Counted from the stretch's first letter, positions 1 to 13,231 are shown. The stretch: DNA of 64,000 bases from Clitoria ternatea (GCA_037962975.1 CM075674.1:85762501-85826500); one strand, 5' to 3'. Program-made: numbers and translations. Notes: generated by a model not told the origin, from the sequence alone.

Positions 1-3000
1 TGCTTAGTTGGACTTTTTCTTGACTTGATCACAATCTCTTACCTCTCCTTCTCAATTCTCATATTTCCTTAAGATACCTTTAACTCTTCTTAAAATCCTT
101 TAAACATACTGAATAAATACTAAATAAATACATTGACCCTATCCAGACCCCATATGGTGGCAAGGCTCATGAACTAGGTTGCCATTGTTTACAGCTTTAC
201 TTTTGGTTAGTTGGTGTTAGCTCAATTAGTTTCTAAACATAGCACAACCTTTAAACAAGAATAGCCAAAGTTAACTAGGAAGAAATTTAAAGATTTTCCA
301 GATAAAGCATATGGTTGTAAAGTTTGGCGTAAAGTTGAATCAAATTAGTCCAGATACAGTGCCCAAATTAGAGGAAAATTCACTGATTAGAGCCATCTTT
401 ATATGTCTCAAAATAATTAAACTTGCAAAGACCAAAGATCATTGGCTGTACTTCTTATTCAGTAACTTAAATTGGGGAGGTTGAAGAGAAGACCAAGTTA
501 GCTTTATTGTAACTAATCATAATATGAAACACAGAAACTACTAAAAAATCTGTGTGCAAATGCAGGTTTCTCAAGCAAAGCACACAACATTTCCATTAAA
601 GATAGTAGAAGTGATCGTTTCATAACATGTAACTAATAATATCGTTTCCATACTTGTACTGTCATAACCAGAAAATCTCCTAATGTGAATTATTTAATTT
701 CCAATATCACAATGTCTCTAGCTTCCCTATACCAAAAAAAGTTATGATTGAGAATGCTTTCTCCAAAGGAGTTTCTCATGTAAAAGTTGAAAAATAATTC
801 ATTTAAAATATAAAAATTATCAAAATGAGTCTTATCTCTCATAACAAAGTCTTATATATACACATAATAAGATTCGAATTTGTAACAACATATTTAAAAG
901 ACCGAAGAATATATATATGAGTACTACAGTCAAAATATGGTTGGATAGCACTTATTTTTAGCCATGTCCCATTTCAACAAACCAACTTCCAAGTTGTGAG
1001 TGATAACATCCCATGCTGCCATTATCTCTATCTGCTTTCATACTAGCTAGATGTTTCTGCCATTATGTGTATGTCCAGAAACCCAAGCAGAAAATTTGAT
1101 CTTTTTATCATTTTGAAGGCAAAAAAAGGATAAACTAGAATGCAAAAAAGCACTTGTATCAGGATGCAGTGTAAAGAGATTTAAATTGCACATGTGACTA
1201 TAACATTGCAACTTTAAATAACAGTCACTAAACCCAGTCACATTTTCTCATTATTTCTACTCACATGAATCATTATTGTGTTTTGTATTTTCATGATTGT
1301 GATGCCACGACTTATGTGGTCTATACTATGATTAATGTGGTACTCTTGATAAGGATTTATCTTGTTTAAAATAGAAAATATCAATGGTTTTTACTAACAA
1401 AATTCATTATAATTGGTAGACAACTGAATTTTTTTAGAAAATTATCACAAGTTTAAATTCTGTTACGTGTATAAAAAAATTATTATGAAAGATAAAACTT
1501 ATTTTAATAATTTCTATGTTTTGAAAGGATTAATTTTTTATTTTCAGTTGAAGAAATTCACCTAAAATAAGAAAATGATTGGATTTTAGGGTCAAACAAC
1601 AAGACAGTGTACCTCAAAATGATGTTTATTATTAAATTAAAACAAAATGCTGAGGGAATATAGAGCAGTTCCAAGCAAAGGAAATGGAATTGGATGTGGG
1701 CTGAAAGGTAGGCCTCAGTGTTAGAGCATATTGGAGACACTAAATGGGCACTTTAAAATAATTTAGAACCTTTGTGAGAAAGGGGTTTTTCAAGTGGGAG
1801 TAAATTTGCAACTAAAACATTAATAAGGCAGGGGTGTCCCTAGTTTGACAAACTCTAGATTCTCTTGGTTGAGATAGTGCATATATTAATGTTCTGATTG
1901 ACAACCTCTCTCCCTGTCCACATGAAAAATGATAAAATCAAAATATCTTACCATTAAAGCTTCTGTGGGACACAAAGCAGAATCTAAAACATAATGTCAT
2001 TGTGCAGGTAATTAAACAATTCTAAAGAAGAAGACACACAGGAAAAAGCCATGTTAATCATTCATTTTATTTTGTATATATATATATGCTTAGACTCAAT
2101 AAACGTGGTGGAACTGTTGTTTTGTTTAGAATCATCACTACAATCTATAAGTATTTTTCTACCACATTAGTCGGCAACATAACTTGAAACTATTGTGTTC
2201 AAGTTAAACAATTTAAGGTCTTGCTTTTATCCAACTATTACCATCTATCAACTCTTTTTAACTTTTGCTTAGTTTTTGTTCAACAATTCTAGTCTACTAA
2301 ATTCTCAAATTAGTTAGCAAGATAATACAAGATGGATATTGAGATCCTTGCCTTCTCAAAAGGTTACTCAATTATATCATTTTTCATTACTATTTTATAC
2401 GAGAAATTACTAATTCAGTTAATTCAACCTTGTTTTTTTAAAAGCTATGAACTAAATTAAGCTTTTTAAAATCTTATAAACCAAAATGTTAGATGTAAGC
2501 CTTCGGAACTAAATAACTAATTTTGAGAATTTATTATTGTTATTAAAAACTGATTAGGTCATCTCAATCAAATATTATGTTAGTCAGATGAGTTATTTGG
2601 TTTTTTAATTTATTATTTGTTACCAATTTAGTTTTGTTAAATCTCTGATTTACTTGAATTAATACTTTCATTAATTTAATGACCGGATTGATTTTAAAAA
2701 ATTGAAATTTACTCAATAAAGTCTTTCATCATTCAAATTTTTGTTTTCCATTTTTTATTCCGAACTAAGACACCAATATTTGTTGTATCATTTCAATTGA
2801 TAAAGAAAGGCATGGTACATTACATTCTTGATCCTGAGATAATGTCCATTAGGCAAATTTGTTGAGATATGAAGCATGAATTTTGCACTTAAACTTTAAA
2901 GTGCGATCCTATATATACGAACACATTCAGAAAAAATCTAAGTATCTTATGGTTATGTGATGATAAACAAGAGGGATAGAGAAATGTATAATTTCAACCA

Positions 3001-3607
3001 CAAGTTTATAAATGATTACCGACATTGCGTTAAGTACCTTTTTCCCTTTCTTACAAAGGAAGTGAACCTACATCATTGAAGGTCACAAAAGGAGGGTTAA
3101 AGTTTTATAAAATTGGCAAGCCAGAAAGCCCAATATTCTGGGTTTGTGATTGCTTGCAAATGTGTGTATTCAAGATTTGTGTCAGATTACTGGGTCCAAA
3201 AATTATATTCCTTCGGAATCTTATAATGGTAATTTGAGCCCCAAAAAAAGCATCTTACATAAAATTTAGCCACTTTTTTTTCTATTAAAGGTCACCATAC
3301 CTCATCAAAGGCCCAAACTAATCCAACTTTTCTCTGTAATGAAAATCATTAAGGCACAATTAAATAAGTAGAAAAAATATATATAACAAAGCTTAGCTTT
3401 TGAAGGGTAATGGACTTTAGTTTCTATTATGCAAAAAAAAGTACATCATGCATGATGCTCTTATAACTAATTTTGTCACATCTCTTATAAAGGGCAAGAG
3501 AGTTAAGATTCCCAACGCAGGGTTCTTACCATAAATGAGGGAAAACTTTATATATAAAGATGAGAAAAAGAATACAGATTCTTTGGATCCATTTTGTTTC
3601 AATATCA

Positions 3608-3610
<3 letters not shown>
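1..3610. other. AT-rich non-coding stretch
   Basis: No open frame here resembles a known protein and I see no RNA gene. All frames are short and stop-rich. The stretch at about 2,400-2,760 has the 'actaaatta / gaatttac' style common in old plant miniature elements, but I found no terminal repeats or target duplications to define one. Intergenic DNA or a long intron cannot be excluded. Confidence 0.5.

Positions 3611-3687
<77 letters not shown>
3611..3687. repeat. (ATT)n microsatellite, about 26 units
   Basis: An uninterrupted run of the trinucleotide ATT/TTA covers 77 bases. It is flanked by ordinary AT-rich DNA and lies in no gene. The poly-isoleucine frame across it is an artefact of the repeat. 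Confidence 0.97.
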
Positions 3688-3689
<2 letters not shown>

Positions 3690-6242
3690 TTGTTCCCTTT
3701 CACATTACGTATTAACATAGCAATCGGTTATGACTCAATTACCAATTGTTTGTGACTCGGTTGGTAATGTATAATAAGATTGTGGGAAGAACCTAGAATT
3801 CAATCCCCACTAAACACATAAAAATAGTAAAAAAATAGTAAGTATTAACAGTGAACAAAAGAAATTTGTATTTGATTTAATGTGCATTTTACCACATTAT
3901 TTGTTTTCCATAAATTATAAAAGATTTTGGTTAGAACTATGTTCATCCTTTGCATGTAGTATTACCCAATTTTTAATTATGTAATGAAGATGCAATGTCA
4001 ATGTGGGTTCAACTTATTCTTGACCCAATTTGGATCAGACCAGACTTGATTCAATGTGATCTTATGCTAGATAGCCTTAGCTTATTATTAAAGTGAGAAG
4101 TTTACTATTATCTGACCCCTCCAAAAAAATTCGATTATAATCAGTAAACATTAAACAATTATGTAGGGGATCAATGTTGATGCGTTTGATTCAGTTTATT
4201 TTGAGAAGTGATAACTTTTCCATGTCAGCTTCCTACAAAACAATTCAAAATTGATCCTGACCAAACAGTTACAACTTTTACCTTCTATAGTTCCATTTGA
4301 CAAAAAACATGCAACTTTTCTAGAAGACAAGAATGATTATCCATAATTTTTTGCTCCATAAAGCACTAAGCTGGTAAGTCTTGTTCCTTGTCTCTTTTTA
4401 CCTCAAATTCCCAAGGAATCTAAACTTTTACCCGCTTCCTAAACAGAACAGTGTTCAACAGTTGTAAAACAATTTAGTTCAACAGTTTTAAAAAAAACAA
4501 TAAAGGTAATTTCTCCCTACCTTTGTTTTTGCTCTACACTACTTTTATAAACTTCATAACTATCGAATCTAAAATTTGGATACTATATGGAGGATAAATG
4601 GCTCACTCGGTGTCACCTGGGAATCTAACAATCAATTTTAGGTTCTTTGAAGCTTATTTATCCACAATGCAATTGTGTAGATCATGATACTCCACTTTTA
4701 TTTTGGGTCCATAAATAAGCATTTATTCATGCTAGTATGTTCTTTAATGTAGTGAGATGTGTTCTTATAAGATTGTAGGTACCTTCTCAGAGGATTTTAT
4801 TGGTTTTAATCTGATCTCTGATGACGAAAAACAAATTACTACAAGAAACGCGAAAACACAAAAACCCAATCTAGACTTATGGAGTGAAATAATCAAATCA
4901 TTTCCAAGTACAAAAATTTACACGGCCGCATTTACATATAGAATGGAGTTCATAATATTATTGCGATATAAGCTATAGAATAAAATTAGAATGAAACAAG
5001 GTTACGCTATACAGTTCACAAGTTTTATGAATAAATCCAACTTGGTATAGTACCTATTTATTTTAGATTTTGGCAAAATTAGTTGATATAATTTATTTTA
5101 AACCATTTAGTGTGATTAGAATATACTGTGTAAAAGTACTAACAAGACCTGCACACGTAGGTTTGGTGTAGATCCAAGATCAGTAAAACAATGAATTTTA
5201 ACATTTAATAGCTCAAATATGAATCGAAACAAAAACTTGTGAACCCAAACCTATCATCATTCACGTTTAGCTTACATTACATTGTAGTATATGACAATTG
5301 AAGGCGCGATAGAGCATTTCCTGTACACATACAAAAATGAATTGCATGCCTTGTACATGCAAATGGAAAATGTCCCAACAGGAGCAAAGGGAAAAAGTTA
5401 AAAAATACTTAGTATACTACATTTCACCCCATAGTTGCTACCGCAAAACTATTATTACAACAAAATATAATTCACATTACAACATTTATTGCCATCACCT
5501 AGATAGCCAGATCATGAATCAGCAATGGAAGTAGTCCTTTAGATGTTGATTGAGAACCCTCTTATCAATTATCAGCCAAGCTCCCACTTGAGTTTCTTAT
5601 GCTTCCAGCCTTGTCTCTTCCCACCAAAGTGTACAAAACATTGACAGCAGAAAATATCAAATCAAGAGTCCTTGCAGCCTTGTCTCTTCTATACCATAGT
5701 TACTGCAAATATTTACCACCAATTTATATAAAATTGATATGATAGTTAACTGGTAATAGAACAATCAAGGTGAGAAGTTAAATCAAAAGCAACATATTTA
5801 TAATCATAAGAAACAAACACAATGACATTCTAGTATGCATAATAAAAACGGTTGAAAAGTTAACATTATAAGTACATTATGGCATATAATTCTACAGCCT
5901 ACAATCATGTAATTTGATATCCATTATATTCTGAATAGTGATCAACCTCTTAAGATCATGCAATACAGCTTGAGAATAATTCTATTAAAGGAATTCCCTG
6001 TTCCCACAGATTATAAAGCATAATTATCTATATCAACACAGCAAGGTCCTTCAAAATTAAACTGCAGAATCTCATCTAAAATTCCCAAAAAGACATGAAC
6101 AGGTTGGCAAATACTACAGAAAGTATGTTGCCTAAACAGTAATGCTGGAAAAACCTATTTATTACATCAGAAAATATAGATTTCCATGAAAGTATTAAAT
6201 GTCATCACAAGTTCACAACAGCTGAATACTACCTTCACATCA
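3688..6242. other. AT-rich non-coding stretch
   Basis: I see no recognisable gene, RNA or mobile element end. A short local repeat of the motif 'cagccttgtctctt' occurs at about 5,610 and 5,675. Confidence 0.5.
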
Positions 6243-6330
6243 TGATTCATCTAGCACAATGCACAGTTCTGGTAATCTGTCACTATTTCATCCAAATTCG
6301 GCAGACCACCTGAATATAAAAGCAGAAAAA
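6243..6330 (-). pseudogene. GET4 exon 6 fragment (decayed duplicate)
   Basis: Read on the minus strand from the splice acceptor at 6,309, this gives WSAEFG, a stop, then NSDRLPELCIVLDES. It aligns with exon 6 of the intact GET4 gene at 56,189-56,279, which reads WSAENGENRNGSPELHIML. Similarity runs across the acceptor into about 20 bases of intron, so it derives from genomic DNA rather than a retrocopy. An in-frame TGA sits after six codons and the exon's 3' part has diverged. I found no other GET4 exon nearby. Chance similarity is possible but unlikely, because splice site and coding both match. Confidence 0.6.
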
Positions 6331-8037
6331 CCAATAATGTTATTCATGAGAATCAATGATTATATAAAAAATATGCACAAATGAGTAAGCAGAAATATAT
6401 TCATATCAACAACCTTGTAATCTAAAAGTTCCACAAGATTAAAAAGGAGAGCTAGTGTGGAGGTTAGAATAACAAATCTTGTTTAATTAAGTATATGCAT
6501 ACAATTTGTATTGTGAAGAACAAATGCAAAAGCAAAAAGTATATACCATTCACTTTACATATTTTCTAATTACTACTCTAAGTTTCCTAACTGCCAATGT
6601 CAAAATGAAAAATGAAAACTGGTTCTGAAATATTCCAAGTAAAAACCATTCTTCTCTCTTTTAGTTGTTTTCTGTTTTGTTCTTTAGTTAACAAAGACTC
6701 CTCTCCATCCCTTCTCTTTGTAATTCTTTCTGCTGATCTTATGATTAACTTTGGTTACCAAACTTTATTTTACTTTTTTTCATAATAAAACAATAATGTC
6801 TGGATTTGGAAAACAAATTTAGATATCAAGCTTGAATGAAATTCACAAGTCTTGAAACTTTATTGATAGGCTTCTTAAGATGCACAGGAATCAACTATGA
6901 TTCAAGTGCATGACTGATTAAAAAAAGCCGGAAATTTCATAGAGGAAAGAAACCGGTAATTAAGAATGTTACATGAAACCCAGAAAGTACAGGAAAAGGG
7001 TCTATCTAACTACATATCTCAATTTGCAAATATGATAACCTCTTGATACACATGTTTCCTTATCATTGAGGATCAAGTAATATCATACAACTGGGTTAGT
7101 AACTACAAGTTGTAAAACCGTTAAGATAATGAAGACTAAAGCTTTGGCTGCAAGAGTCAAAATATACTAAACATACTTCTAGTCAACCATACCACTATCA
7201 GACCATCAGCAGCCTGCCTGGGACAGTTATGGAGCCACAAAAACATCATCTTCTCCACCTTTTATCTCTCTGATAACTTTCCAGAGAGCTACTTTTCTGT
7301 TTTGACTTTTGACCATTGCAAGCTACTCCTCGAATGGTTGGAACCCCGACACAACCAGCAGGGACTGAACTCATGACTTGTGACCACTGTAAAGCTTGTT
7401 ATCTAGCTGCTTTATTGAACTCATTTGATTTCTAGCTATTAATATTTGAATTTTAATGTGTTTATGACTTGCGTTGTCAAGTTTTATGCTATATGATCTT
7501 TTCATCATTAATTATGAGTATGTTTTTAATTTTCAGCATATGTTGTAGAAAGTGTAGGATATTTTATATCAGGATTACCAAAATAGCAGTCATCCTACCG
7601 TCTCGTTTTTAAGGGCAGCTTCTCCATTCTGTAATTTGAAATTGACAACTATGATATTGCAAAAAGAAAATTAACAATCTCAGAAATTAAAAATTATATC
7701 GAATTGCAGATCAGGGTGACAGTGAATTAGTGGATATTGTAAACAAGAGTTACCGGTAGGTAAGTGAATTAAATATTATTTGATCACTGAACAAATGAGA
7801 GAACTTTATTTTCCCCGTATAATTGAATTATTGGAGTTTTATCTTCAGTGATGTTTTATGTTGACAGCTATACAATGAGCACAGACATTCAATGCAGGAA
7901 ACAAGGGGGGGATCAAAGAAACCACATTTCGGATTATTATGTGATACTCAAATACACACTTCAATGCAGAAGATATAGTGTTATGAGTTGAGGAAGATGA
8001 CAGGCATATGCACTTTTCCTTTAAACATGTGTACTCA
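6331..8037. other. Non-coding, possibly the decayed 3' part of the PSI-like pseudogene
   Basis: No intact gene. On the minus strand at about 7,230-7,300, the DNA weakly resembles the conserved block of PSI proteins just before DUF668 ('..LWSK.LEEVMEKLV.I..FLH'), but with two stops. I treat that as suggestive only. Confidence 0.35.
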
Positions 8038-8814
8038 CAGCTGTATATTGAACAAAGATCATTAGTTGTTGCATCACCATCTCTGTCTCCTCTTTCAATT
8101 GCTTTTGTGGGGTGAATTCTGATTTCTGAACCTAACCTAAACATCAACCAAGAAAGAGGAAACCATATCTAACATAATGTTAGATGTTACAAGAAAAAAT
8201 ATAAGGTGAGCTTAAATATTCAACTATATTAATTCTCAAAAATACAAGGAATGATTAAATCAATTCAACTACAACTACATATCAAAATAGCGATCCAGGT
8301 TGTGCCACTGAGGATCTTTACAACGATTTCCAATACACACAACTTCACCGGAAGATATTTTCAATTCTTATGTCAAAACAGCATAAGATAGTAAGAACTT
8401 AAATGTGCATTAGTAGCTGAAGAAAATAAGCTCCAAATCAAAGGTAGAATGCTACTAGGTTGATCATGATAATGTCCACAATAACCTACCTTTTGTCTGC
8501 TGCAGCAATTCAGAGGAGTTCATCAATATCCCTGGATATCAAATTTTGTACTCTTTCTGATGGTAGAACCACCTCTTTTAAATGTCTGATGTTCTCTTTT
8601 GGACGAGATTGCATCACATTGGCACCCTTAACAGTTGTCTTTGCAACTTCGAAGGCCAAACTTGAAATTTTATTTCCTTTTGTTGTCACACCCAATGTAA
8701 AACACTACTGAGATTCAAATTTGCCATACTACCACCTAGCGTGTCCAAAATTTCTACTGCCTTGATAAGCCCAGCTGTACCAGCTCTGCCCAAAAGTGAA
8801 CTCACTGCTGATAC
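8038..8814 (-). pseudogene. PSK SIMULATOR (PSI1/2)-like gene, DUF3475 region, pseudogene
   Basis: Four minus-strand blocks match the N-terminal half of PSI1-type plant proteins (DUF3475 plus DUF668). In Arabidopsis these affect growth and phytosulfokine responses. From 8,814 the DNA encodes VSAVSSLLGRAGTAGLIKAV, then EILDTLGGSMANLNLSS. After a one-base frameshift near 8,700, the DUF3475 core starts with KGNKISSLAFEVAKTTVKG and runs to DELL. A stop replaces the expected Arg before IAAADKR, followed by a GT donor at 8,488-8,489. A second exon (8,281-8,369) reads from ELKISSGEVV to WHNLDRYFD. A third (8,038-8,146) reads RLGSEI, a frameshift, then TPQKQLKEETEMVMQQLM. Two frameshifts and one stop make this a dead copy. 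The true N-terminus and the DUF668 half are missing. A Copia remnant abuts its 5' side. Confidence 0.8.
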
Positions 8815-8879
8815 CAGTAATACACACAAAAGGTAGGAGAAAAAGACAACCTAATCCTTCTTGTTGGGTTACACAGGAA

Positions 8880-9667
8880 GCCTTGAAGACCTGAAAAGGG
8901 AGGGAGAGGAAAGATAAGGGTAGAGAGTAGAGAACTAATCTAACCCATGACATCAAGCACAAGTATTCTTTAAGACCAATGTTTGGGACCATGTGAGGTA
9001 TTAGCTCAGTAGCTAAAGGGAATTGAATCAATATAGTTAAGAACATAATAGAACTATTTACAATAATACTCAAAACTTCCCCTCAAGCTAGTGAATGCAT
9101 TATGCATATATATCATCCCAAGTTTCTAGTAAGATCCCAAAGGATACGTCTATCTTCCTATCAGTAATCTGAAGGGACATATGCTGCGGTTATCAGTCCC
9201 CTATTCAATTTCTCCTTCACAGGTTAGCAGTTTATCTCAATGTTTTATGTCCTATCTTGTTGAACCAAATTATATGCAATGTTGATGGCTGATTTATTGT
9301 CATAAAACAGTTTGATAGAAACTTCATACATTATTCTCTAGTCATCTAATAGGATATCTGTCCACAACAACTCAGACTCCTTGTGCCATAGCTTAAAGCT
9401 TAACCTATGCACTTATCGAACAACTTCGTTCTGTTACTCCTCTATGATTCCAGATTTCCAACCAATACATACAAGAACTTCATTCTGGTCTTCTACCCGT
9501 AATTGAACTAAAACTAGCAGCATTTTGGTACACTTTTAAAGGATAGATTTTCACCCTTCCTAAAAATAGTCCTTATCTAGATGTGGCTTTAAGATACTAT
9601 AGAAACCAATCCACAGATTGGAAGCATCTTATTATCAGACAAGACATTTTAAGGTAATCTAGAAGAT
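8880..9667 (-). mobile_element. Copia retrotransposon remnant (RNase H and start of 3' LTR)
   Basis: On the minus strand the DNA encodes decayed Ty1/Copia RNase H blocks: AMAQGV near 9,400, then DNKSAINIAYNLVQQDRT, EKLNRGLITAAYVPSDY and the closing KLGMIYMHNAFTSLRGSFE. Many stops and frameshifts are present. The sequence after the end of pol (about 9,070 down to 8,880) is probably the start of the 3' LTR. The matching reverse transcriptase end lies at 13,298-13,400, on the other side of a later hAT insertion. Confidence 0.7.
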
Positions 9668-9675
9668 ATTTCCTT
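9668..9675. repeat. Left 8-bp target site duplication of the hAT element
   Basis: ATTTCCTT directly precedes the left terminal repeat and recurs exactly at 13,290-13,297 after the right end. Eight bases is the size typical of hAT insertion. Confidence 0.92.
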
Positions 9676-9729
9676 CAATGTTATCAAAAATTGGCCATGA
9701 ATGGGACCTTCATGGTGTGGCGGAATTTC

Positions 9730-9787
9730 ATGGCGCCGCCATGGACATGGCGCCGCCATGGACATGGCGCCGCCATGGACATGGCGC
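9730..9787. repeat. 17-bp subterminal tandem repeat of the hAT element
   Basis: The unit ATGGCGCCGCCATGGAC is repeated three times without change, plus seven bases of a fourth unit. Each unit carries the palindromes GGCGCC and CCATGG. Related GGCGG/CCATGG words occur in the last 90 bases of the right end. Clusters like this are the usual transposase binding sites of hAT elements; that role is inferred. Confidence 0.9.
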
Positions 9788-10419
9788 AATTACGGGTTCT
9801 GGTGGATCATGGCGGAAATTCATGGAAAAAACAAAAAAAAAGGTTTTGGGCCTGTGACTCGGTTACTTACCCGTAACCCGGGAGCCCAAAACACTGAAAA
9901 ACCCTAAAAAATTTCTGGAAAACCCAAACTCCCAACAGCAACATTCGGTTTCTATTTTCTCTCCTGCGTGCTCTTCAAACTCTGGCGTTCTGGTCACTTC
10001 TCCGGTGTTCTAGTCACCTCTGATGGGCGTTCTGGTAACCTCCGAAGGTCTGGTCCTCTTCTCCGACGTGATTTCACCTTCTCCGGTGTGCTCGTTCATC
10101 TTCTCCAGCGTGGTTTGTCTTCCCTTTCTCCCCTGTTCTGTTCTGGTTCGCCTTCTTCTTCTTCATTTGTTCGACTTCTTCATCTTACTTCAGTTTTAAG
10201 TTTAATATTTTACATAATAATTTTTTTTATTTTTGACAGTTTTTTATTTCTATTTTTAAGTTTCATTTTTTTCAGTTTTGATTATTTTCAGTTTTCAATA
10301 TTTTACAATATCATTTCAGCTTTGATTATTTTCAATTTTCAAGTTTTAGCTTTTCATTTTTTGACTCTATCATTTTAGTGACACAATCAGCTTGTTGCAA
10401 TAGCCACTCCTAGTCCTCA

Positions 10420-12914
10420 TGGCCACTGAACCAGCTTCAACACATTCCTCCAAAAACAAAAATGATCTCGGGTGAAAATATGTGTACAGTTACGGAAACG
10501 TACACCAACACAACTGTTTGCAATTTCTGCGGGAAGGTTATGAAAGGGGGATAACCCAAGTCAAGCAACATCTAACCGGGAGGAAAGGAAATGTAAAAGC
10601 TTGCACAAAATGTCCACCGGAGGTCAAAGATGAACTTCTTAAATATGTAGAAGATAAGACTTAAGGGTGAAACTACTGAAAGTTTCAACATGAGAGATCT
10701 GGATCTTGAAAATACTGGATATACTCCCTTCTTCAGGCACTTCTAGTGCTTCAAAGAAAATTGTTAAGAAAGGGCCAATAGATCTATTTTGTAGAAAACC
10801 TGAACTTGCTATTCATAGGAGAAAGAAGGAGAAGTTAAGGCAAGCTAACATCCGGGAACACTGTGACAAAGAGGTCAAGGAAAGGGTTCACCAAATGATA
10901 GCCTGATTTTGGTACACATCTGGGTTGTCATTCAACCTAGTCAAATCTTCGGCCTTTCAAGACATGCTTGATGCTATTGGTGCCTATGGAAAAAATTTGA
11001 AAGCTCTTAGCTACCATCATGAGAGTTAAACTCCTAAGCAGGGAGTTAAGAGCACACCAACAATCTCTTAAAAGACCATAAGGAGCAATGGGGAAAGCAT
11101 GGTTAGTCTATAATGACAAATGCATGGACTGATAGGAAGCGACGTTGTTAGATAAATTTCTTGGTTAATTCACCTGCTGGGACAATGTTTAAGAAGTCCG
11201 TTGATGGATCACCATTTGTGAAGCCCGATGAAAAGTTGTTTGAGTTGCTTGATTCTATTGTGGAGGAGATTGAAGAGAATAAGATTGTTCAAGTGATCAT
11301 GGATAATGGTTCAAACTATGTGTCGGCCAGGAGAAGAGACCACACCTCTTTTGGACCCCTTGTGCCGCACACTGCATAGATTTAATGCTTGAAGATATTG
11401 GAAGGCTTCAATTGGTGAAGAAGACAATTCAAAGGGGAATAGCTGTTGTTGGCTTTATTTAAGCCCATTATAGTACCCTTAGTTTGTTGAGGCGTTTCAC
11501 AGAAAGGAAGGAGTTAGTGAGACATACGGTCACTAGATTTACCACATCCTTTCTTTCATTAGAAAGGCTTCACCAATAAAAGGGAAACTTGAGAAAGATG
11601 TTCACCCCTGATGAATAGATGAAGAGCAAGTTGTGTAAAGAAGCTAAGGGGAAGCAAGCACCATAAATTTTCTAATGCCTAATTTCTGGAAAAATGTTGT
11701 CTGTACCCTTAAAGTCATGGCACCTCTTGTTTGAGTGCTTCGACTTATAGATGGGGATGGAAAACTGGTCATGGGCTATATCTATGAAGCGATGGATAAG
11801 GAAAAGAAGGCCATCATGAAGGCCTTCAACAAAGATGAAAGCAAATACAAAGATGTTTGATCGTAGACGGATTACGTGCGAATCCAGCGTTTTATTATTC
11901 CAACCTGAAAATTAAATATGATTTAGAATTTACAACCGGGTTGTATGATTGTATCAAGAGGTTGGTGTCAAGTACATATGTGCAACAGAAGATCTTAACT
12001 GAGCTGCCAATTTAATAGAACGGTAGTGGTCTGTTTGGATGCGAGTTTGCACGGAAACAAAGGAAAACCATTGCTCCCAATGAGAATCTAATTACTAATT
12101 TCACTTCTAAATCTCTTCCAAATAATAGTTTTGTAGCTCAATGGTGGCGGAGTATGGACATATGGCACCAAACTTGCAACAGCTTGCCATCAAGATTCTT
12201 AGCTTGACATGCAGCGCATCTGGGTGTGAGCGCAATTGGAGTGTATTTGAGCAAGTAATTGTCTCAACTCTCAACCTTACATTAAATTATCTCATCTATC
12301 TTTAAACTTTAGAAGTTTACTAATTATCATAATTTTGATTATATGATGTAGATCCATTCAAAGAAAAGAAATAGGTTGGATAACAAGTTACATGACTTGG
12401 TTTATGACAAATACAACCAAACTCTTGCATAAAGATACAATATTATAGATGAAATTGATCCAATCTCACTCAATGACATAGATGAGTGTAATGAATGGCT
12501 TGTTGGGGAAATGGATGATGATAATAATGATGGTGCAGTTGATTTGGTCTTTGAGAATGATGATGCACTGAATTGGGGAACTGTTTATGCGGCTTCAGGA
12601 GTTAGAGCCTAGGGTATATACTAGGCAGAAAACTAGGAAAAGGACAGGGTCTTCAAGTGCTGCTATTGTTACCAAGTCTAACAAGAAGAAGAAGAAGAAG
12701 AAGGTGGCTTTAAATTCATAATCCAAGGGAAATGGGATACTAATTGAAGAAGAACCTGAATTTGAGGACAATAATAAGAGTGAAGAAGAAGATGAAACTG
12801 AGTTGAATTTGGAGGATTCAAAAGAGGATGAGGATGAGGATGATGAGGGATTTCTCTTTAAAGATAACCATAGGAATGAAGATAATGACTATATTGGGGT
12901 TGAGAAGGAAGATT
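10420..12914 (+). pseudogene. hAT transposase (BED finger and dimerisation domain), pseudogene
   Basis: A start codon at 10,420 begins MATEPASTHSSKNKNDLG. A BED zinc finger follows (Cys lost or shifted at the front, then GITQVKQHLTGRKGNVKAC and TKCPPEV). Middle parts survive only as scraps, for example QVIMDNGSNYVSA near 11,290, the region around a catalytic Asp. Near 12,140-12,290 is the C-terminal hAT dimerisation block: WWRSMDIWH in one frame, then QQLAIKILSLTCSASGCERN and WSVFEQ in another. It continues as IHSKKRNRLDNKLHDLVYDK after a small intron at about 12,256-12,350. The tail (12,660-12,914) is acidic and lysine-rich. Numerous stops and frame changes mean no transposase can be made. 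Confidence 0.85.
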
Positions 12915-13015
12915 AGTTTTTAGTCTATGTGTTGAACTTTTGATTGGTTATGTAATGTTTTACACTTTTACTTACTTGGTTGAACTTGAAACATTGTTAT
13001 AGTGTGATTTTAATT

Positions 13016-13231
13016 GAGTTATTATGTTAGTTTTGCTTAGTTTTTAATTCTATAGTGTTTTTTAGTGTATTTTTCTACATATTATAGAGTTTTTATCATG
13101 ACTGTCATGGCATCTGCCATATTGAGTTATTATGTTAGTTTTGCTTAGTTTTTAATTCTATAGTGTTTTTTAGTGTATTTTCCTGCATATTATAGAGTTT
13201 TTATCATGGCTGCCATGGCATCCGCCATAAC
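13016..13231. repeat. 108-bp direct tandem duplication inside the hAT right arm
   Basis: The block starting GAGTTATTATGTTAG at 13,016 recurs at 13,124 with only a few differences, giving two tandem copies of 108 bases. It lies just inside the right subterminal region. Confidence 0.9.

Noticed and set aside
3535..3720. A frame encoding a poly-isoleucine tract
   Set aside because: It is only the translation of the (ATT)n microsatellite.
7200..7400. Continuation of the PSI-like pseudogene toward DUF668
   Set aside because: The match is short and interrupted by stops; below what I would call without a search.
9968..10378. A 136-codon plus-strand frame with a hydrophobic tail
   Set aside because: It lies in the left arm of the hAT element and reads through CT-rich and T-rich DNA. 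No homology is seen and the transposase frame starts later.
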